Shown here: piece after piece, positions 16,250-25,845 of the stretch | Layout of the letters: each line of letters begins with the position of its first letter | Position numbering within the stretch: the stretch's first letter is position 1 | Source of the DNA: Streptomyces zhaozhouensis | GTDB taxonomy: Bacteria > Actinomycetota > Actinomycetes > Streptomycetales > Streptomycetaceae | Direction: 5' to 3' | Assembly (NCBI RefSeq): GCF_900230195.1 | Contig: NZ_OCNE01000002.1 | Span: 248,001 to 312,000 of the forward strand | Length of the DNA stretch: 64,000 bases | Translations under genes and position numbers: made by a program | The notes under the pieces: generated by a model | What the model saw: the letters and a program-made list of their open reading frames with translations, nothing else | Told to the model about the DNA's origin: nothing | The model's database searches: none

Positions 16250-17391
16250 GAACCGTGCTCTACCGTCCCCCCGCTCTCGACGACGCCGACCGGCGAGCCC
16301 TGGACGACATCGCGGAGATGCGCCATGAACTACGCCATCTGCTGCGCACGCCGCGCAGGTGGTCCAAGCAGTTGCGTCGGAATCTCACCGCCCGCGCCAT
16401 CGCGGGGTCCAACACCATCGAGGGCTACGCGGCGACAGTCGACGACGTCGAGGATCTGATGGCGGGAGAGGAACCCCTGGAGACCAGCGACGCCACCCGC
16501 AGGGAGCTGGACGGTTACCAGAGGGCGATGACGTACATCCTCGCCCTGTCCGACGCGGACGCGGAGTTCCGCTACGACCTCGGCCTCATCAATGGCCTGC
16601 ACTACATGGTCCAGGAGCACCATGCCCAGAAGCGTCCCGGACGACTGCGGAGAAGTTCGGTCTACGTCTCCAGCCCCGAAGACGAACTCGTCCCCATCTA
16701 CACCGCACCGGCGAGTGAACAGGTGCCGCAACTGATGGACGAGTTGATCGCCTGGCTCAACGAGGGGGACCTGGATCTGCCCGTGCATGTGCGGGCTTCC
16801 ATGGCTCATCTGAACCTGGTCAAGATCCATCCGTGGGCGGACGGAAACGGGCGCATGTCGCGCGCCCTGTCCACGCTTGTCTTCTCCCGCGAGGAGCTGA
16901 TGCCAGCCGAGTTCTCGTCTATCGAGGAATGGCTCGGGCACGGTCAGAACACCTATGGGTACTACGAGGTATTGCGGCAGACGGGTGGCCCTGAGTGGAG
17001 TCCGCGGGCGGACACCTCCGCATGGATCAAGTTCTGTCTCACCGGGCACCACGTTCAGGCACAGCAGGCAAAACGGCGCCTGGACCTCTACACCCGGGCG
17101 TGGCAGGCGCTGACCGAGGAAGCGCAGAAGGCGGGGCTGGACGAACGAGTGGCGGTCGCGTTGCTGCCGGCCTTTCTCGGCAGCCGCGTTCGACGCCCCG
17201 TCTACCAGTCCGACGCGGAACTCAGTCTGCAACAGTCCACGCGCGACATACGTGAACTGGTCCGTACGGACTGGCTGGAACAACACGGCGAGGCACGGGG
17301 GCGGTTCTACACAGCGGGACCGAGGACCCGCGCCGTCCAGGAATCGGTACGGCGATCCACCGAGCCGTTCGTGTACCCGTACCGGCGGTGA
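16228..17391 (+). CDS. Fic family protein (class II, self-inhibited)
   Basis: A 387-residue protein from ATG 16228. The Fic core HPWADGNGRMSR spans 201-212, with catalytic His201 and the full (D)GNGRxxR anion loop. The inhibitory motif [S/T]xxxE[G/N] is present at 61-66 as SNTIEG, N-terminal to the core, which makes this a class II Fic. The N-terminal PPALDDADRRALDDIAEMRHEL is the usual DUF4172-like leader. The C-terminal part (about 300-387) looks like a winged helix. Such enzymes usually transfer AMP to target proteins. GTG 16255 is a possible start that gives the common LYRPPAL opening and leaves the inverted repeat as an upstream operator. No antitoxin gene is adjacent. Confidence 0.9.
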   Translation: MTQSWCHRTVLYRPPALDDADRRALDDIAEMRHELRHLLRTPRRWSKQLRRNLTARAIAGSNTIEGYAATVDDVEDLMAGEEPLETSDATRRELDGYQRAMTYILALSDADAEFRYDLGLINGLHYMVQEHHAQKRPGRLRRSSVYVSSPEDELVPIYTAPASEQVPQLMDELIAWLNEGDLDLPVHVRASMAHLNLVKIHPWADGNGRMSRALSTLVFSREELMPAEFSSIEEWLGHGQNTYGYYEVLRQTGGPEWSPRADTSAWIKFCLTGHHVQAQQAKRRLDLYTRAWQALTEEAQKAGLDERVAVALLPAFLGSRVRRPVYQSDAELSLQQSTRDIRELVRTDWLEQHGEARGRFYTAGPRTRAVQESVRRSTEPFVYPYRR

Positions 17392-17744
17392 GTCGGCCGC
17401 AAGGCCGCTGGCGCCGACGACGAGGGGACGCCTGCATCGCACTCGCCGTCCGGGCACGACGAACCATCACTCACCTGACGCCGACGGAACACGCCGGTGC
17501 ACAGGGTGCTGAGCAGGGAGTCTTCGTCGAAGCCCAGTTCGTCCTCCACTCCCAACTCCACCGCCGCGTGCCAGCGCAGCGGCGCGAGCAAGTGCGCGGC
17601 CTCGGTCAAGGTACGCAGAGAAGTCCCTTGCCTCGGCGCGTCCTCCGTTCCGAGGAAACCGAGCGGCAGCGAGGCGTCCACCTGGGAGATCGCGGCCTGT
17701 TCACCGTCCGCTCGCTCAACGGCGCCGGCGGCGTCCGTGTACAC
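17307..17744 (-). CDS. Hypothetical protein, possibly a truncated gene
   Basis: GTG 17744 is preceded by GGGAGG at 7 bases, and third codon positions are strongly GC-rich through about residue 110, so a gene is likely here. The protein (145 residues) includes LPLGFLGTEDAPRQGTSLRT and LAPLRWHAAVELGVEDELG. I do not recognise a family. The codon bias fades after about residue 105 and the frame runs 85 bases into the convergent Fic gene, suggesting that the original 3' end was lost or replaced when the Fic region arrived. Confidence 0.4.
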   Translation of the reverse strand: MYTDAAGAVERADGEQAAISQVDASLPLGFLGTEDAPRQGTSLRTLTEAAHLLAPLRWHAAVELGVEDELGFDEDSLLSTLCTGVFRRRQVSDGSSCPDGECDAGVPSSSAPAALRPTHRRYGYTNGSVDRRTDSWTARVLGPAV

Positions 17745-17986
17745 AAGAGGCTCCCTCCCCGGGCTGTCAGGGCCGCGAAGGCGCGGCCCCGTGGGCACGA
17801 CGGTAGCCCCGCGCTGCCTGCCCTGGCGCAGAAAGGCGCCCCGCCGCCGTCACCGCCCGTGTGCCGTCCGCAGTCCGAACGGATGAATCTCGCCGGGCAG
17901 GCTGGAGGAAGGGATGCGGGCGGAGGCATCGTCTCTCCGTGGTTCCCGGGAATCGGGTGCCTCGGACGGCCGACAGGGGAGACGGA

Positions 17987-18292
17987 ATGAGCCAGAGCCA
18001 GGGGCCGCCAGCGGCCGACCCGGCCCAGTACGACCAGCAGCAACTGGACGCCCTCCTCGCCACCGAGCTCGGTCGGCTGATCCACGACCGCCGGATCGAG
18101 CTCGGCCTGTCCCGGGCCGACCTGGCCGAGCGCGCCGAGATGACGCCGCCGCAGGTGGCCCGCATCGAGGGAGGGGGGTCCCTGCCCACGCTGCAACCGC
18201 TGCACCGGCTGGTGAGAGCGCTGGACGGCGTGTTGAACGTCTCCCTGGACGCGAACGGTTCGCGCATCACGCTCACCCCGCACGCCACCTGA
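17987..18292 (+). CDS. XRE-family helix-turn-helix regulator
   Basis: A 101-residue DNA-binding protein. ATG 17987 follows GGGGAG with 6-base spacing. The HTH occupies about residues 23-80: [19 protein letters not shown], then [20 protein letters not shown], and [16 protein letters not shown]. It is of the single-domain type seen in antitoxins and small regulators. The neighbour upstream is the orphan minus-strand gene, and ChaB follows 108 bases downstream on the same strand. No matching toxin gene is seen next to it. Its target is unknown. Confidence 0.85.
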   Translation: MSQSQGPPAADPAQYDQQQLDALLATELGRLIHDRRIELGLSRADLAERAEMTPPQVARIEGGGSLPTLQPLHRLVRALDGVLNVSLDANGSRITLTPHAT

Positions 18293-18400
18293 CGCCGCCC
18301 GCGGCGGCGGACCCGTTTCGTTCCGCCCGTCGCGGGTACCCGGCGCCGGCCCGTGCCAGGTCCTCACGAGGACCGGGCCCGTACCAGGAGGTGATCGGCC

Positions 18401-18805
18401 ATGCCGGGACGGAAGGACATGCCCTCGACGCTGGAGCGCTCCCCGGACAGCGCGCAGCGCACCTGGGTGAAGGCGCACGACAACGCGATCAAGGAGTACG
18501 GCAGGGGCCAGCGCGCCCAGCGGGTCGCTTACGGGGCGCTCAAGCACACGCACGAGAAGGTCGGCGACCACTGGGAGCGCAAGGAGCGCGGCCGGAAGGC
18601 GCCGTCCGACCCGCGGTCCGCCAGGCCCCGTCAGGTCGGCGGGCGCAGCGGGCAGGGCGTGGACGAGAAGGACACCAAGGCGCACCTGTACGAGATGGCC
18701 AAGCGGCTGGACGTTCCCGGGCGCTCCCGGATGGACCGTCGCGAGCTGCTGGACGCCGTCAAGGCGGCGAACCGGCGCGCGACCCGCCAGGCCAGGTCCC
18801 GTTGA
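18401..18805 (+). CDS. chaB: ChaB family protein
   Basis: A 134-residue protein with the ChaB domain at about 7-62: [26 protein letters not shown], and [21 protein letters not shown] Gly/Arg linker follows, then a second small helical domain at about 85-130 ([32 protein letters not shown]) that looks like a Rho-N/SAP-like nucleic-acid-binding unit. An AGGAGGT site precedes ATG 18401. ChaB was named as a regulator of the ChaA cation antiporter, but its true role is unclear. Its stop overlaps the TTG start chosen for the phosphoketolase. Confidence 0.87.
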   Translation: MPGRKDMPSTLERSPDSAQRTWVKAHDNAIKEYGRGQRAQRVAYGALKHTHEKVGDHWERKERGRKAPSDPRSARPRQVGGRSGQGVDEKDTKAHLYEMAKRLDVPGRSRMDRRELLDAVKAANRRATRQARSR

Positions 18806-21240
18806 CCACCGGCGAGGCCGCCCGGCGGGAGGCGCCCGCCGGGGGGCACGCCCCGGTGGCGCTGCCGGACGAGGAGACGTTCGCCGCGCTGGACGCGCGG
18901 TGGCGGGCCGCGAACTACCTCTCCGTCGGCCAGATCTATCTGCTGGCCAACCCGCTGCTGCGGGAGCCGCTGCGGCCCGAGCACATCAAGCCCCGGCTGC
19001 TCGGCCACTGGGGCACCACCCCCGGGCTGAACCTGGTGCACGCGCATCTCGACCGGGCGATCGTCGAACGGGACCTGGACGCCCTCGCGGTCTGGGGCCC
19101 GGGGCACGGCGGGCCGGCGCCGTTGGCCAACTCCTGGCTGGACGGCAGCTACACCGAGACCTACCCGGACGTGACCAGGGACGCGGCGGGTATGGCGCGG
19201 CTGTTCAAGCAGTTCTCCTTCCCCGGCGGGGTGCCGAGCCATGTGGCGCCGGAGACGCCGGGTTCCATCCACGAGGGCGGCGAGCTGGGCTACTCGCTGG
19301 CCCACGCGTACGGCGCCGCCTGCGACAACCCGAACCTGCTGGTGGCCTGCGTGATCGGGGACGGCGAGGCGGAGACGGGGCCGCTGGCCGCGTCCTGGCA
19401 CGCCAACAAGTTCCTCGACCCGGTGCACGACGGCGCGGTGCTGCCGATTCTGCATCTCAACGGCTACAAGATCGCGAACCCGACGGTGCTGGCCCGGATC
19501 CCCGAGCCGGAGCTCGACCAGTTCCTGCGCGGCGTCGGGCACGACCCGCTCTATGTGGCGGGCGACGAACCGGCCGTCGTGCACCGGGAGTTGGCGGCTG
19601 CGCTGGACACCGCGCTGGACCGGATCGCCGACGTGTGGTGGGCGGCGCGCCATCAGGGCGTGCGGGCACGGCCCCGTTGGCCGCTGATCGTGCTGCGCAC
19701 GCCGAAGGGGTTCACCGGGCCGGCCGAGGTGGACGGGTTGCCCGTGGAGGGCACCTGGCGGGCGCACCAGATCCCGTTGGCCGACCCGAGGGGCAACCCG
19801 GCGCACCTGGCGGAGCTGGAGAAGTGGCTGCGTTCCTACCGTCCCGAGGAGTTGTTCGACGAGGAGGGCGGGCCGACGGCGGCCGTGCTGTCGGGGCTTC
19901 CCACCGGGGAGCGCAGGCTGGGCGCCAATCCGCACGCCAACGGTGGACTGCTGCTGCGCGCGCTGCCGCTGCCCGCGCTGGAGGAGTGCGCGGTCGAGGT
20001 CGCGTCGCCCGGCGCGGGCAGCCATGAACCGACGAAGGTGCTGGGCGGCCTGCTCGCCCGGGTCATGGCGGCGACCGCGGAACGCCGCGACTTCCGGCTG
20101 GTCGGCCCGGACGAGACGGCGTCCAACCGGCTCCAGGACGTCTACCGCGCGACGGAGAAGACCTGGCAGACGGCGATCCTGCCGGTGGACGAGCACCTGT
20201 CCCACGAGGGCCGGGTGATGGAGGTGCTCTCGGAACACCTCTGCCAGGGCTGGTTGGAGGGCTATCTGCTGACCGGCCGGCACGGGATGTTCTCCAGCTA
20301 CGAGGCGTTCGCGCACATCGTCGGCTCGATGGCCAACCAGCACGTCAAGTGGTTGCGCACCGCGCGCCGGCTGCCCTGGCGGCGGCCGGTGGCATCGCTG
20401 AACTACCTGCTGACCTCCCACGTCTGGCGGCAGGACCACAACGGTTTCTCCCACCAGGACCCCGGCTTCGTCGACCAGGTGCTCAACAAGGCGCCCGAGG
20501 TGGTACGGGTCTATCTGCCGCCGGACACCAACACGCTGCTGGCCGTGGCCGACCACGTGCTGCGCAGCCGGGACTACGTGAACGTGGTGGTCGCCGGCAA
20601 GCAACCCTGCTACGACTGGCTGGACCTGGAGGCGGCGCGGGCGCACTGCGCGGCGGGCGCCGGGATCTGGGAGTGGGCCGGAACGGAGGGCTCCGCCGGC
20701 GGCGGGGGCGCGGGCGGCGGGGAGCCCGACGTGGTGCTGGGGTGCGCGGGCGACGTGCCGACGCAGGAGGTGCTGGCGGCGGCCGACCTGCTGCGGCGGC
20801 ATCTGCCGGAGCTGGCGGTGCGGGTCGTCAACGTGGTGGACATCGCGCGGCTGATGGCGCCGGAGGACCATCCGCACGGCATGTCGGACCGGGACTACCA
20901 CGCGCTCTTCACCCGCGACCGGCCGGTGATCTTCGCGTACCACGGCTATCCGTGGCTGATCCACCGGTTGACCTTCCACCGGGACAACCACCCTCAGCTG
21001 CATGTGCGCGGTTATCTGGAGGAGGGCTCGACGACCACGCCGTTCGACATGGTGGTCCGCAACGACCTGGACCGGTACCGGCTGGTGATGGACGTCATCG
21101 ACCGCGTTCCCGGCCTCGCGGTGCGGGCGGCGCGGCTGCGGCAGCGGATGGCGGAGGCCCGTTTCCGGCACGGGCGCTGGGTCACGGAGCACGGGACGGA
21201 CCTGCCGGAGGTCGCGGACTGGCGCTGGGGAGCGCTGTAG
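18802..21240 (+). CDS. xfp: Phosphoketolase (xylulose 5-phosphate / fructose 6-phosphate)
   Basis: An 812-residue thiamine-diphosphate enzyme that splits xylulose 5-phosphate or fructose 6-phosphate with phosphate to acetyl phosphate plus an aldose phosphate. Family signatures are [37 protein letters not shown] and the ThDP site [16 protein letters not shown] starting at residue 184 (G186-D187-G188). Length is normal (about 790-810). Two starts are possible: TTG 18802, overlapping the ChaB stop as TTGA, or GTG 18856, nearer the usual N-terminus and preceded by a G-rich tract. A glycine-rich insert (about residues 633-645) follows WEWAGTEGS. It links sugar phosphates to acetyl phosphate. A phosphotransacetylase or acetate kinase is not in the window. 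Confidence 0.92.
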   Translation: MTTGEAARREAPAGGHAPVALPDEETFAALDARWRAANYLSVGQIYLLANPLLREPLRPEHIKPRLLGHWGTTPGLNLVHAHLDRAIVERDLDALAVWGPGHGGPAPLANSWLDGSYTETYPDVTRDAAGMARLFKQFSFPGGVPSHVAPETPGSIHEGGELGYSLAHAYGAACDNPNLLVACVIGDGEAETGPLAASWHANKFLDPVHDGAVLPILHLNGYKIANPTVLARIPEPELDQFLRGVGHDPLYVAGDEPAVVHRELAAALDTALDRIADVWWAARHQGVRARPRWPLIVLRTPKGFTGPAEVDGLPVEGTWRAHQIPLADPRGNPAHLAELEKWLRSYRPEELFDEEGGPTAAVLSGLPTGERRLGANPHANGGLLLRALPLPALEECAVEVASPGAGSHEPTKVLGGLLARVMAATAERRDFRLVGPDETASNRLQDVYRATEKTWQTAILPVDEHLSHEGRVMEVLSEHLCQGWLEGYLLTGRHGMFSSYEAFAHIVGSMANQHVKWLRTARRLPWRRPVASLNYLLTSHVWRQDHNGFSHQDPGFVDQVLNKAPEVVRVYLPPDTNTLLAVADHVLRSRDYVNVVVAGKQPCYDWLDLEAARAHCAAGAGIWEWAGTEGSAGGGGAGGGEPDVVLGCAGDVPTQEVLAAADLLRRHLPELAVRVVNVVDIARLMAPEDHPHGMSDRDYHALFTRDRPVIFAYHGYPWLIHRLTFHRDNHPQLHVRGYLEEGSTTTPFDMVVRNDLDRYRLVMDVIDRVPGLAVRAARLRQRMAEARFRHGRWVTEHGTDLPEVADWRWGAL

Positions 21241-21306
21241 CCCTGCGGGCGGCTGGCGGACGACAGCGGTGCCCGGACCGCACGGTGGGTTGTCGGGTGT
21301 CAGTCC

Positions 21307-21391
21307 GTGGACGGTTGCTCGCGCGGTTCCCCGCGCCCCTTCACCGCCGGTGGGCGGCCCGGGGGCACGGGGAACCGCGCGGTGCGTCCAC
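21307..21391. repeat. REP-like long hairpin after the phosphoketolase gene
   Basis: Outer arms GTGGAC (21307-21312) and GTCCAC (21386-21391) enclose inner 12-base arms CGCGGTTCCCCG (21322-21333) and CGGGGAACCGCG (21368-21379). It contains the 15-mer GTTCCCCGCGCCCCT (21326-21340) that recurs elsewhere in the window. The hairpin lies 67 bases after the phosphoketolase stop and probably acts as a terminator. The remaining bases of the 362-base gap 21241-21602 hold the promoter and an AGGAGGT site of the next gene. Confidence 0.75.
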
Positions 21392-21602
21392 GGCGAGGGA
21401 AAGACGACAACGGTGCCCCGGGTCAGACGGGCGTCGTTCCGGTTAAGCCCCCGGCGGGGGCGCATCTTCGGGGCGGGGCGCTCGTTGATGAGTTCGCGAA
21501 AACGTCCCGGTGAACCGTTCGCCGCACGCGGGCACGCGGCACGTGACGAGCGTCACTCCGTCACCGGCAACCCACGAGGCTTCTCAGGAGGTCGAACCCG
21601 GT

Positions 21603-22868
21603 ATGAGGATCTCGTTCCTGCTGCACAACGCGTACGGGATCGGGGGCACGATCAGGACGACGTTCAACCTGGCCGAGGCCCTTGTCCCGCGCCACGAGGT
21701 GGAGATCATCTCCATCCTCCGCCACCGCGAGGAGCCCAACTTCTCGCTCGACCCCCGGGTGCGCCTGCGCCCGCTGGTCGACCTGCGTACCGAACGGGAC
21801 GATCCACGGCACCTCAGACCCGCCCGGGTCTTCCCGGCCGCCGAGTACCGCTACAGCCAGTACAGCGCCCTGACGGACGAGCGGATCGCCCACTGCCTCG
21901 CCACGCTCGAAGCGGACGTGGTGATCGGCACCCGCCCGGGGCTCAACGTGCATCTCGCGCTCCAGGGGCCGCGCGAGGCCGTGCTGGTCGGCCAGGAGCA
22001 TCTGACGCTCGACAACCACCCGCCGGGCCTGCGCAACGAGATGCGCCGCGTCTATCCGCGGCTGGACGCCCTGACGACCGTCACCCACGCCGACGCCGCC
22101 ACCTACCAGCGGAAGATGCGGCTGCCAGGCGTGCGGGTCGAGGCGCTGCCGAACAGCGTGCCGCCGCCGGCGCTGCCGCCCGCCGACCCGAACGCGAAGA
22201 TCGTGGTCGCCGCCGGGCGGCTGGTCCGGGTGAAGCGCTACGACCTGCTGATCCGCTCGTTCGCCCGGGTCGCCGCCGAGCGGCCCGACTGGCAGCTGCG
22301 GATCTACGGCAAGGGCGAGGAGCGCGACCGGCTGCGCGCCCTGATCAACGAACTCGGCCTGTACAACAACGTCTTCCTGATGGGGGCCGCGCCCGCCATG
22401 GAGGCCGAGTGGGTGAAGGGTTCGATCGGCGCCTCCACCTCCAGCTTCGAGCCGTTCGGGATGACGCTGGTGGAGGCGATGCGCTGCGGGCTGCCCGTGG
22501 TGAGCACCGACTGCCCGCACGGGCCGGCGGAGATCATCACCCCGGGGAAGGACGGCCGGTTGGTACCGGTGGGTGACCAGCACGCGCTCGGCGAGGCGCT
22601 GCTCGACCTGGTCCAGAACGACCAGCTGCGGGCCTCGATGAGCCAGGGCGCACTGGTCAACTCGCGGCGCTACGACCCGGTTCCGATCATCGAGCAGGCG
22701 GAGCGGCTCTTCACCGAGCTGCACGAGGTCAAGGCGAGCGGCCGGCGACGTGCCTCCCTGGGCGCCAGGGTCGGCGCGCGACTGGTCAACCGCGGCCATC
22801 TGGTCAGGGACGCCGCGTTCGCCGCCGCGGTCTCCACCATGCGCACCGTTCGAAGGAGCAACCGTTGA
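21603..22868 (+). CDS. GT4-family glycosyltransferase
   Basis: A 421-residue GT-B glycosyltransferase. ATG 21603 (MRISFLLHNAYGIGGTIRTT) follows AGGAGGT; longer readings to 21510 lack a better site. The donor-binding half carries VVAAGRLVRVKRYDLLIRSF and the EX7E motif EPFGMTLVE, then LPVVSTDCPHGPAEII, the usual GT4 layout. There is no membrane segment or signal peptide, so it works at the inner membrane face, probably on an envelope glycan or teichoic-acid-like polymer. Its stop overlaps the TTG start of the next gene, so the two are coupled. Donor sugar and acceptor are not evident. Confidence 0.9.
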   Translation: MRISFLLHNAYGIGGTIRTTFNLAEALVPRHEVEIISILRHREEPNFSLDPRVRLRPLVDLRTERDDPRHLRPARVFPAAEYRYSQYSALTDERIAHCLATLEADVVIGTRPGLNVHLALQGPREAVLVGQEHLTLDNHPPGLRNEMRRVYPRLDALTTVTHADAATYQRKMRLPGVRVEALPNSVPPPALPPADPNAKIVVAAGRLVRVKRYDLLIRSFARVAAERPDWQLRIYGKGEERDRLRALINELGLYNNVFLMGAAPAMEAEWVKGSIGASTSSFEPFGMTLVEAMRCGLPVVSTDCPHGPAEIITPGKDGRLVPVGDQHALGEALLDLVQNDQLRASMSQGALVNSRRYDPVPIIEQAERLFTELHEVKASGRRRASLGARVGARLVNRGHLVRDAAFAAAVSTMRTVRRSNR

Positions 22869-23695
22869 GCCAGGCCACCGTCGAGGAAGCGCCGCGCGTC
22901 GACTGCCGGGTCGACGGCGAGGGCCGGCTCCGTTTCGAGCTGGAACTGCCCGAGGCCACCGCGCCCCAACTGCTGCTGCGGCTGCGGCCGAAGAAGGGCG
23001 AGGAGGAGACCACGGGGCACGCCGTCGAGCTGGTCGAGGTCGAGGAGACGCCCGGCCGCTGGCGGGCCGAGATCGGTCCCAACCCCCGGCTGCGCGAGGG
23101 CCGTTGGGACGCCTATGTGCTGGCCGACGCCGAACGGCCCCGGCTGCGGCTGCTTCCCGGGCTGCGTGACCTGCGCGCGCTGGCGCCGACGGCGCCCGTC
23201 GCGCCGCTGCTGTCGGACGGCGTGCTGCGGGTGCGGCTGCCCTACCGCACCAAGGACGGCTTTCTCGCGGTACGTGCCTGGCAGCGCGCCGGGCACGCCG
23301 AGGTGGACGAGGTGCGGCCGACGCCGGAGGGGGTGACGGTGCGCGGGCGGCTGCTGGGCGCCGAGTTCGGGCCGGGGGCCGCCGCCGTGCTGCGGCGCCG
23401 GGGCAAGGAGGGCCCGGAGCGGGAGGCGGCGCTGGAGCCGGGCGAGGACGGCACGTTCACGTTCACCGCCGACTACCGGGCGCTGCCGACCGAGGCGGGC
23501 GCCACGGCGGTGTGGAACGTCTTCGTCCGGCCGGCCGCCGACGCCCGCCCGGTGCGGGCGGCGCGGCTGCTGGACGATGTCGCGGACCGCAAGGCCGTCT
23601 TCGTCTACCCGGAGGCGACGCTGGGTTCGTCCGTGTTCTGGCCGTACTTCACGATCGACAACGACCTGTCGATCCAGGTGTCGCCCGGCGACTGA
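22865..23695 (+). CDS. Hypothetical beta-rich protein coupled to the glycosyltransferase
   Basis: A 276-residue protein from TTG 22865, preceded by AGGAG at 6 bases; the TTGA overlaps the glycosyltransferase stop. It reads as two or three beta-sandwich units (RFELELPEATAPQLLLRLRP, then DGVLRVRLPYRTKDGFLAVR, then GEDGTFTFTADYRALPTE). No catalytic motif, signal peptide or membrane segment is visible. I do not know a named family. Similar proteins next to glycosyltransferases in actinobacteria are often called transferase, but nothing in this sequence shows activity. The tight coupling suggests an accessory or substrate-binding role for the glycosyltransferase. Confidence 0.75.
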   Translation: MSQATVEEAPRVDCRVDGEGRLRFELELPEATAPQLLLRLRPKKGEEETTGHAVELVEVEETPGRWRAEIGPNPRLREGRWDAYVLADAERPRLRLLPGLRDLRALAPTAPVAPLLSDGVLRVRLPYRTKDGFLAVRAWQRAGHAEVDEVRPTPEGVTVRGRLLGAEFGPGAAAVLRRRGKEGPEREAALEPGEDGTFTFTADYRALPTEAGATAVWNVFVRPAADARPVRAARLLDDVADRKAVFVYPEATLGSSVFWPYFTIDNDLSIQVSPGD

Positions 23696-23765
23696 CACCC
23701 TGTGGGACGGGAAGGCTCCCGCCGGGCGTCCGGCGGACGGCATCGACGAAGGGGAGGGCGCGGCG

Positions 23766-25790
23766 ATGAGCGGCGGGGACGGGCGGGTCCACAACCAGAG
23801 CAGCGGGACGGTGTTCGGGCCGCACATCCAGGCCGGGGTCGTCGAGCAGCTCACCGTGGTGCACCGCGAACGGCCACCCGTCCCCCGGGACGTGCCGGGG
23901 CCCGCCCACGGCTTCGTCAACCGGACCGCCGAACTCGCCGCGCTGGACGCCGCGTTCGATGCCGCCTTGGCGCGGGGCCGGGAGGGCGCCGGCGGCCCGA
24001 CGCTGCTGGTGCTCTCGGGAGACGGCGGGATGGGCAAGTCGGCGCTGAGCTACGAGTGGGCGGCCCGGCGGGTCGAGAGGTTCCCCGACGGGCAGCTGCA
24101 CGTCGACCTCGCCGACGCCCGCCGGGGCGGCGCCGTGGACCTGGGCTCGGTGGCCGCCGGCCTGGCCCGGCGGCTGGGCGTCGGCGCCGACTTCGTGCCG
24201 GCCGACCCGGCCGGGCGCGCCGCCGTCTACCGTTCCGCCACGGCGGGCCGCCACGGGCTGCTGCTGGTGCTGGAGAACGCGGAGCACGCCTCCGAGGTCC
24301 GCGCCCTGCTGCCGCGCCACGGGATGGTGCTGGTCACCAGCCGCCGCCCGCTGGGGACGCTGCGGATGGACGGCGCGCGCCCGGTACCGGTGGGCGGTCT
24401 TGACGCGGCGGCCTGCCGGGAGTTGGTGCGTTCCTGGCTGGACGAGAGCGAGGTCGGCGAAGCGGCGCTCGGCGGGCTGCTGCGGGTGTGCGAGGGCCGC
24501 CCGCTGACGCTGCGGGCGGTGGGGGAACGGCTGTTGGACGGCTCCGGCGCCGGCGTGGAACGGGTGGTGGCCGAGCTGACCCGCGAGGGAGGGCGGACCA
24601 CGATGCGGGACGCGTTCGACCGGGTCCACGCGAGCTTTCCGCCCGCGACGCGCCGGCTCTACCGGCTGCTGGGCGCGTTGCCGGGGCCGACGTTCCCGCG
24701 CGAGCTGGCCCTGAGCCTCGGTGGCGAGGACGCGGCGGCGGGTCTGGCGGCGCTGGAGGCCGCGCGGCTGGTCAGCCAACGGGCGCCGGGACACTACGCG
24801 TTCCACGACGAGGTGCGGGCGCACGCGGCGACGCTGCCGGACGCGGGTGAGCGGGCGGCGGTGCGGGAGGCGGGCTCCGCCTTCGCCTTGGCCGTCTGCG
24901 AACTGGTCGACCGCGCGGTGCTCGGCGAACGGCTCCGGCTGACCGGCGAGGAGCCACGCCCGGAGGTGGCCGTCCTCCCCGAACTGTCCACGTCGGGCGC
25001 GGCGTTGGCCTGGATGGAACGCGAACACGCCGGCGTGCTGGCGCTGTTGCGTGCGGCGGCCGAGGACGGGCGCCACGAGCGGGTGTGGCTGATGTGCCAG
25101 GCGCTGTGGGCGTACTACCACAGCCGCAAGCCGTACGGGGACTGGATCGAGTCCCACCGGCTCGGCGTGGTGGCGGCCCGCTGGGCCGGACGGCCGGACG
25201 CCGAGCTGCGGATGATCAATCAACTGGCGCGCGCCCGCGTCGAGTTGCGCGAGTACGCGGCGGCCGAGGAGACCCTGGAGCCGGCGGAGGCGCTGCTCAC
25301 GGCGGTTCCGCAGCGGCAGTTGCGCGGCGTGCTGCACGAGACCAGGGGTGTGCTGGCCCGCGCGGTCGGGCGCCCGGCCGAGGCGGCGGCGCACTTCCGG
25401 GCCGCGAAGGACGCCAACGCGGGCGACGAGCGCGGCATGGCCGTGCAGGGCTACCAGTTGGCCGGCGCGCTGCTGGACCTGGCCCGGCCGGAAGCCGCGC
25501 TCGCCGAGCTGGACGAGGCGCTGGCCCGGGTGCCCGGCGAACGGAACGCCGCGCTGCACGCGCGGATCGGCATCGTGCGGGGCGAGGCGCTGCGCGCGGC
25601 GGGGCGGGCGACGGAGGCCGCCGCCGCGCTGGAGGCGGCGGCCGGCCTCGCCGAACGCCTCGGCCTGTGGTCCAAGGCGCGGGCGGCGCTGCTGACGCTC
25701 GCGGAGCTGGCGCGGGGGCCGGAGGCCGCCGCGCGGGTCGCGGCGCGGCTGGCCGAGGCGAGCCGCAGGGCCGGCGTGCCGCCGGGCTGA
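23766..25790 (+). CDS. STAND NTPase (NB-ARC) with TPR repeats and an N-terminal RHIM-like motif
   Basis: A 674-residue signal-transduction ATPase. The N-terminus contains VHNQSSGTVFGPHIQAGVV (8-26), a short beta motif seen at the ends of actinobacterial STAND proteins. The ATPase core has Walker A GDGGMGKS (85-92), Walker B-like LLLVLEN (165-171, with Glu in place of the usual Asp), the sensor stretch VLVTSRRP (188-195) and CEGRPLTLRAVGERL as a GLPL-type patch. TPR-like helices fill about 440-660. STAND proteins oligomerise on ligand binding; many act in bacterial immunity or regulation. There is no obvious effector domain fused. It starts 70 bases after the beta-rich gene and may share its operon. 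Trigger and partner are unknown. Confidence 0.87.
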   Translation: MSGGDGRVHNQSSGTVFGPHIQAGVVEQLTVVHRERPPVPRDVPGPAHGFVNRTAELAALDAAFDAALARGREGAGGPTLLVLSGDGGMGKSALSYEWAARRVERFPDGQLHVDLADARRGGAVDLGSVAAGLARRLGVGADFVPADPAGRAAVYRSATAGRHGLLLVLENAEHASEVRALLPRHGMVLVTSRRPLGTLRMDGARPVPVGGLDAAACRELVRSWLDESEVGEAALGGLLRVCEGRPLTLRAVGERLLDGSGAGVERVVAELTREGGRTTMRDAFDRVHASFPPATRRLYRLLGALPGPTFPRELALSLGGEDAAAGLAALEAARLVSQRAPGHYAFHDEVRAHAATLPDAGERAAVREAGSAFALAVCELVDRAVLGERLRLTGEEPRPEVAVLPELSTSGAALAWMEREHAGVLALLRAAAEDGRHERVWLMCQALWAYYHSRKPYGDWIESHRLGVVAARWAGRPDAELRMINQLARARVELREYAAAEETLEPAEALLTAVPQRQLRGVLHETRGVLARAVGRPAEAAAHFRAAKDANAGDERGMAVQGYQLAGALLDLARPEAALAELDEALARVPGERNAALHARIGIVRGEALRAAGRATEAAAALEAAAGLAERLGLWSKARAALLTLAELARGPEAAARVAARLAEASRRAGVPPG

Positions 25791-25845
25791 GTAACGGGGG
25801 CGACCACCCGCCGCGTCGGTGCCACTTTCGCTGTCGTCCGCACCC

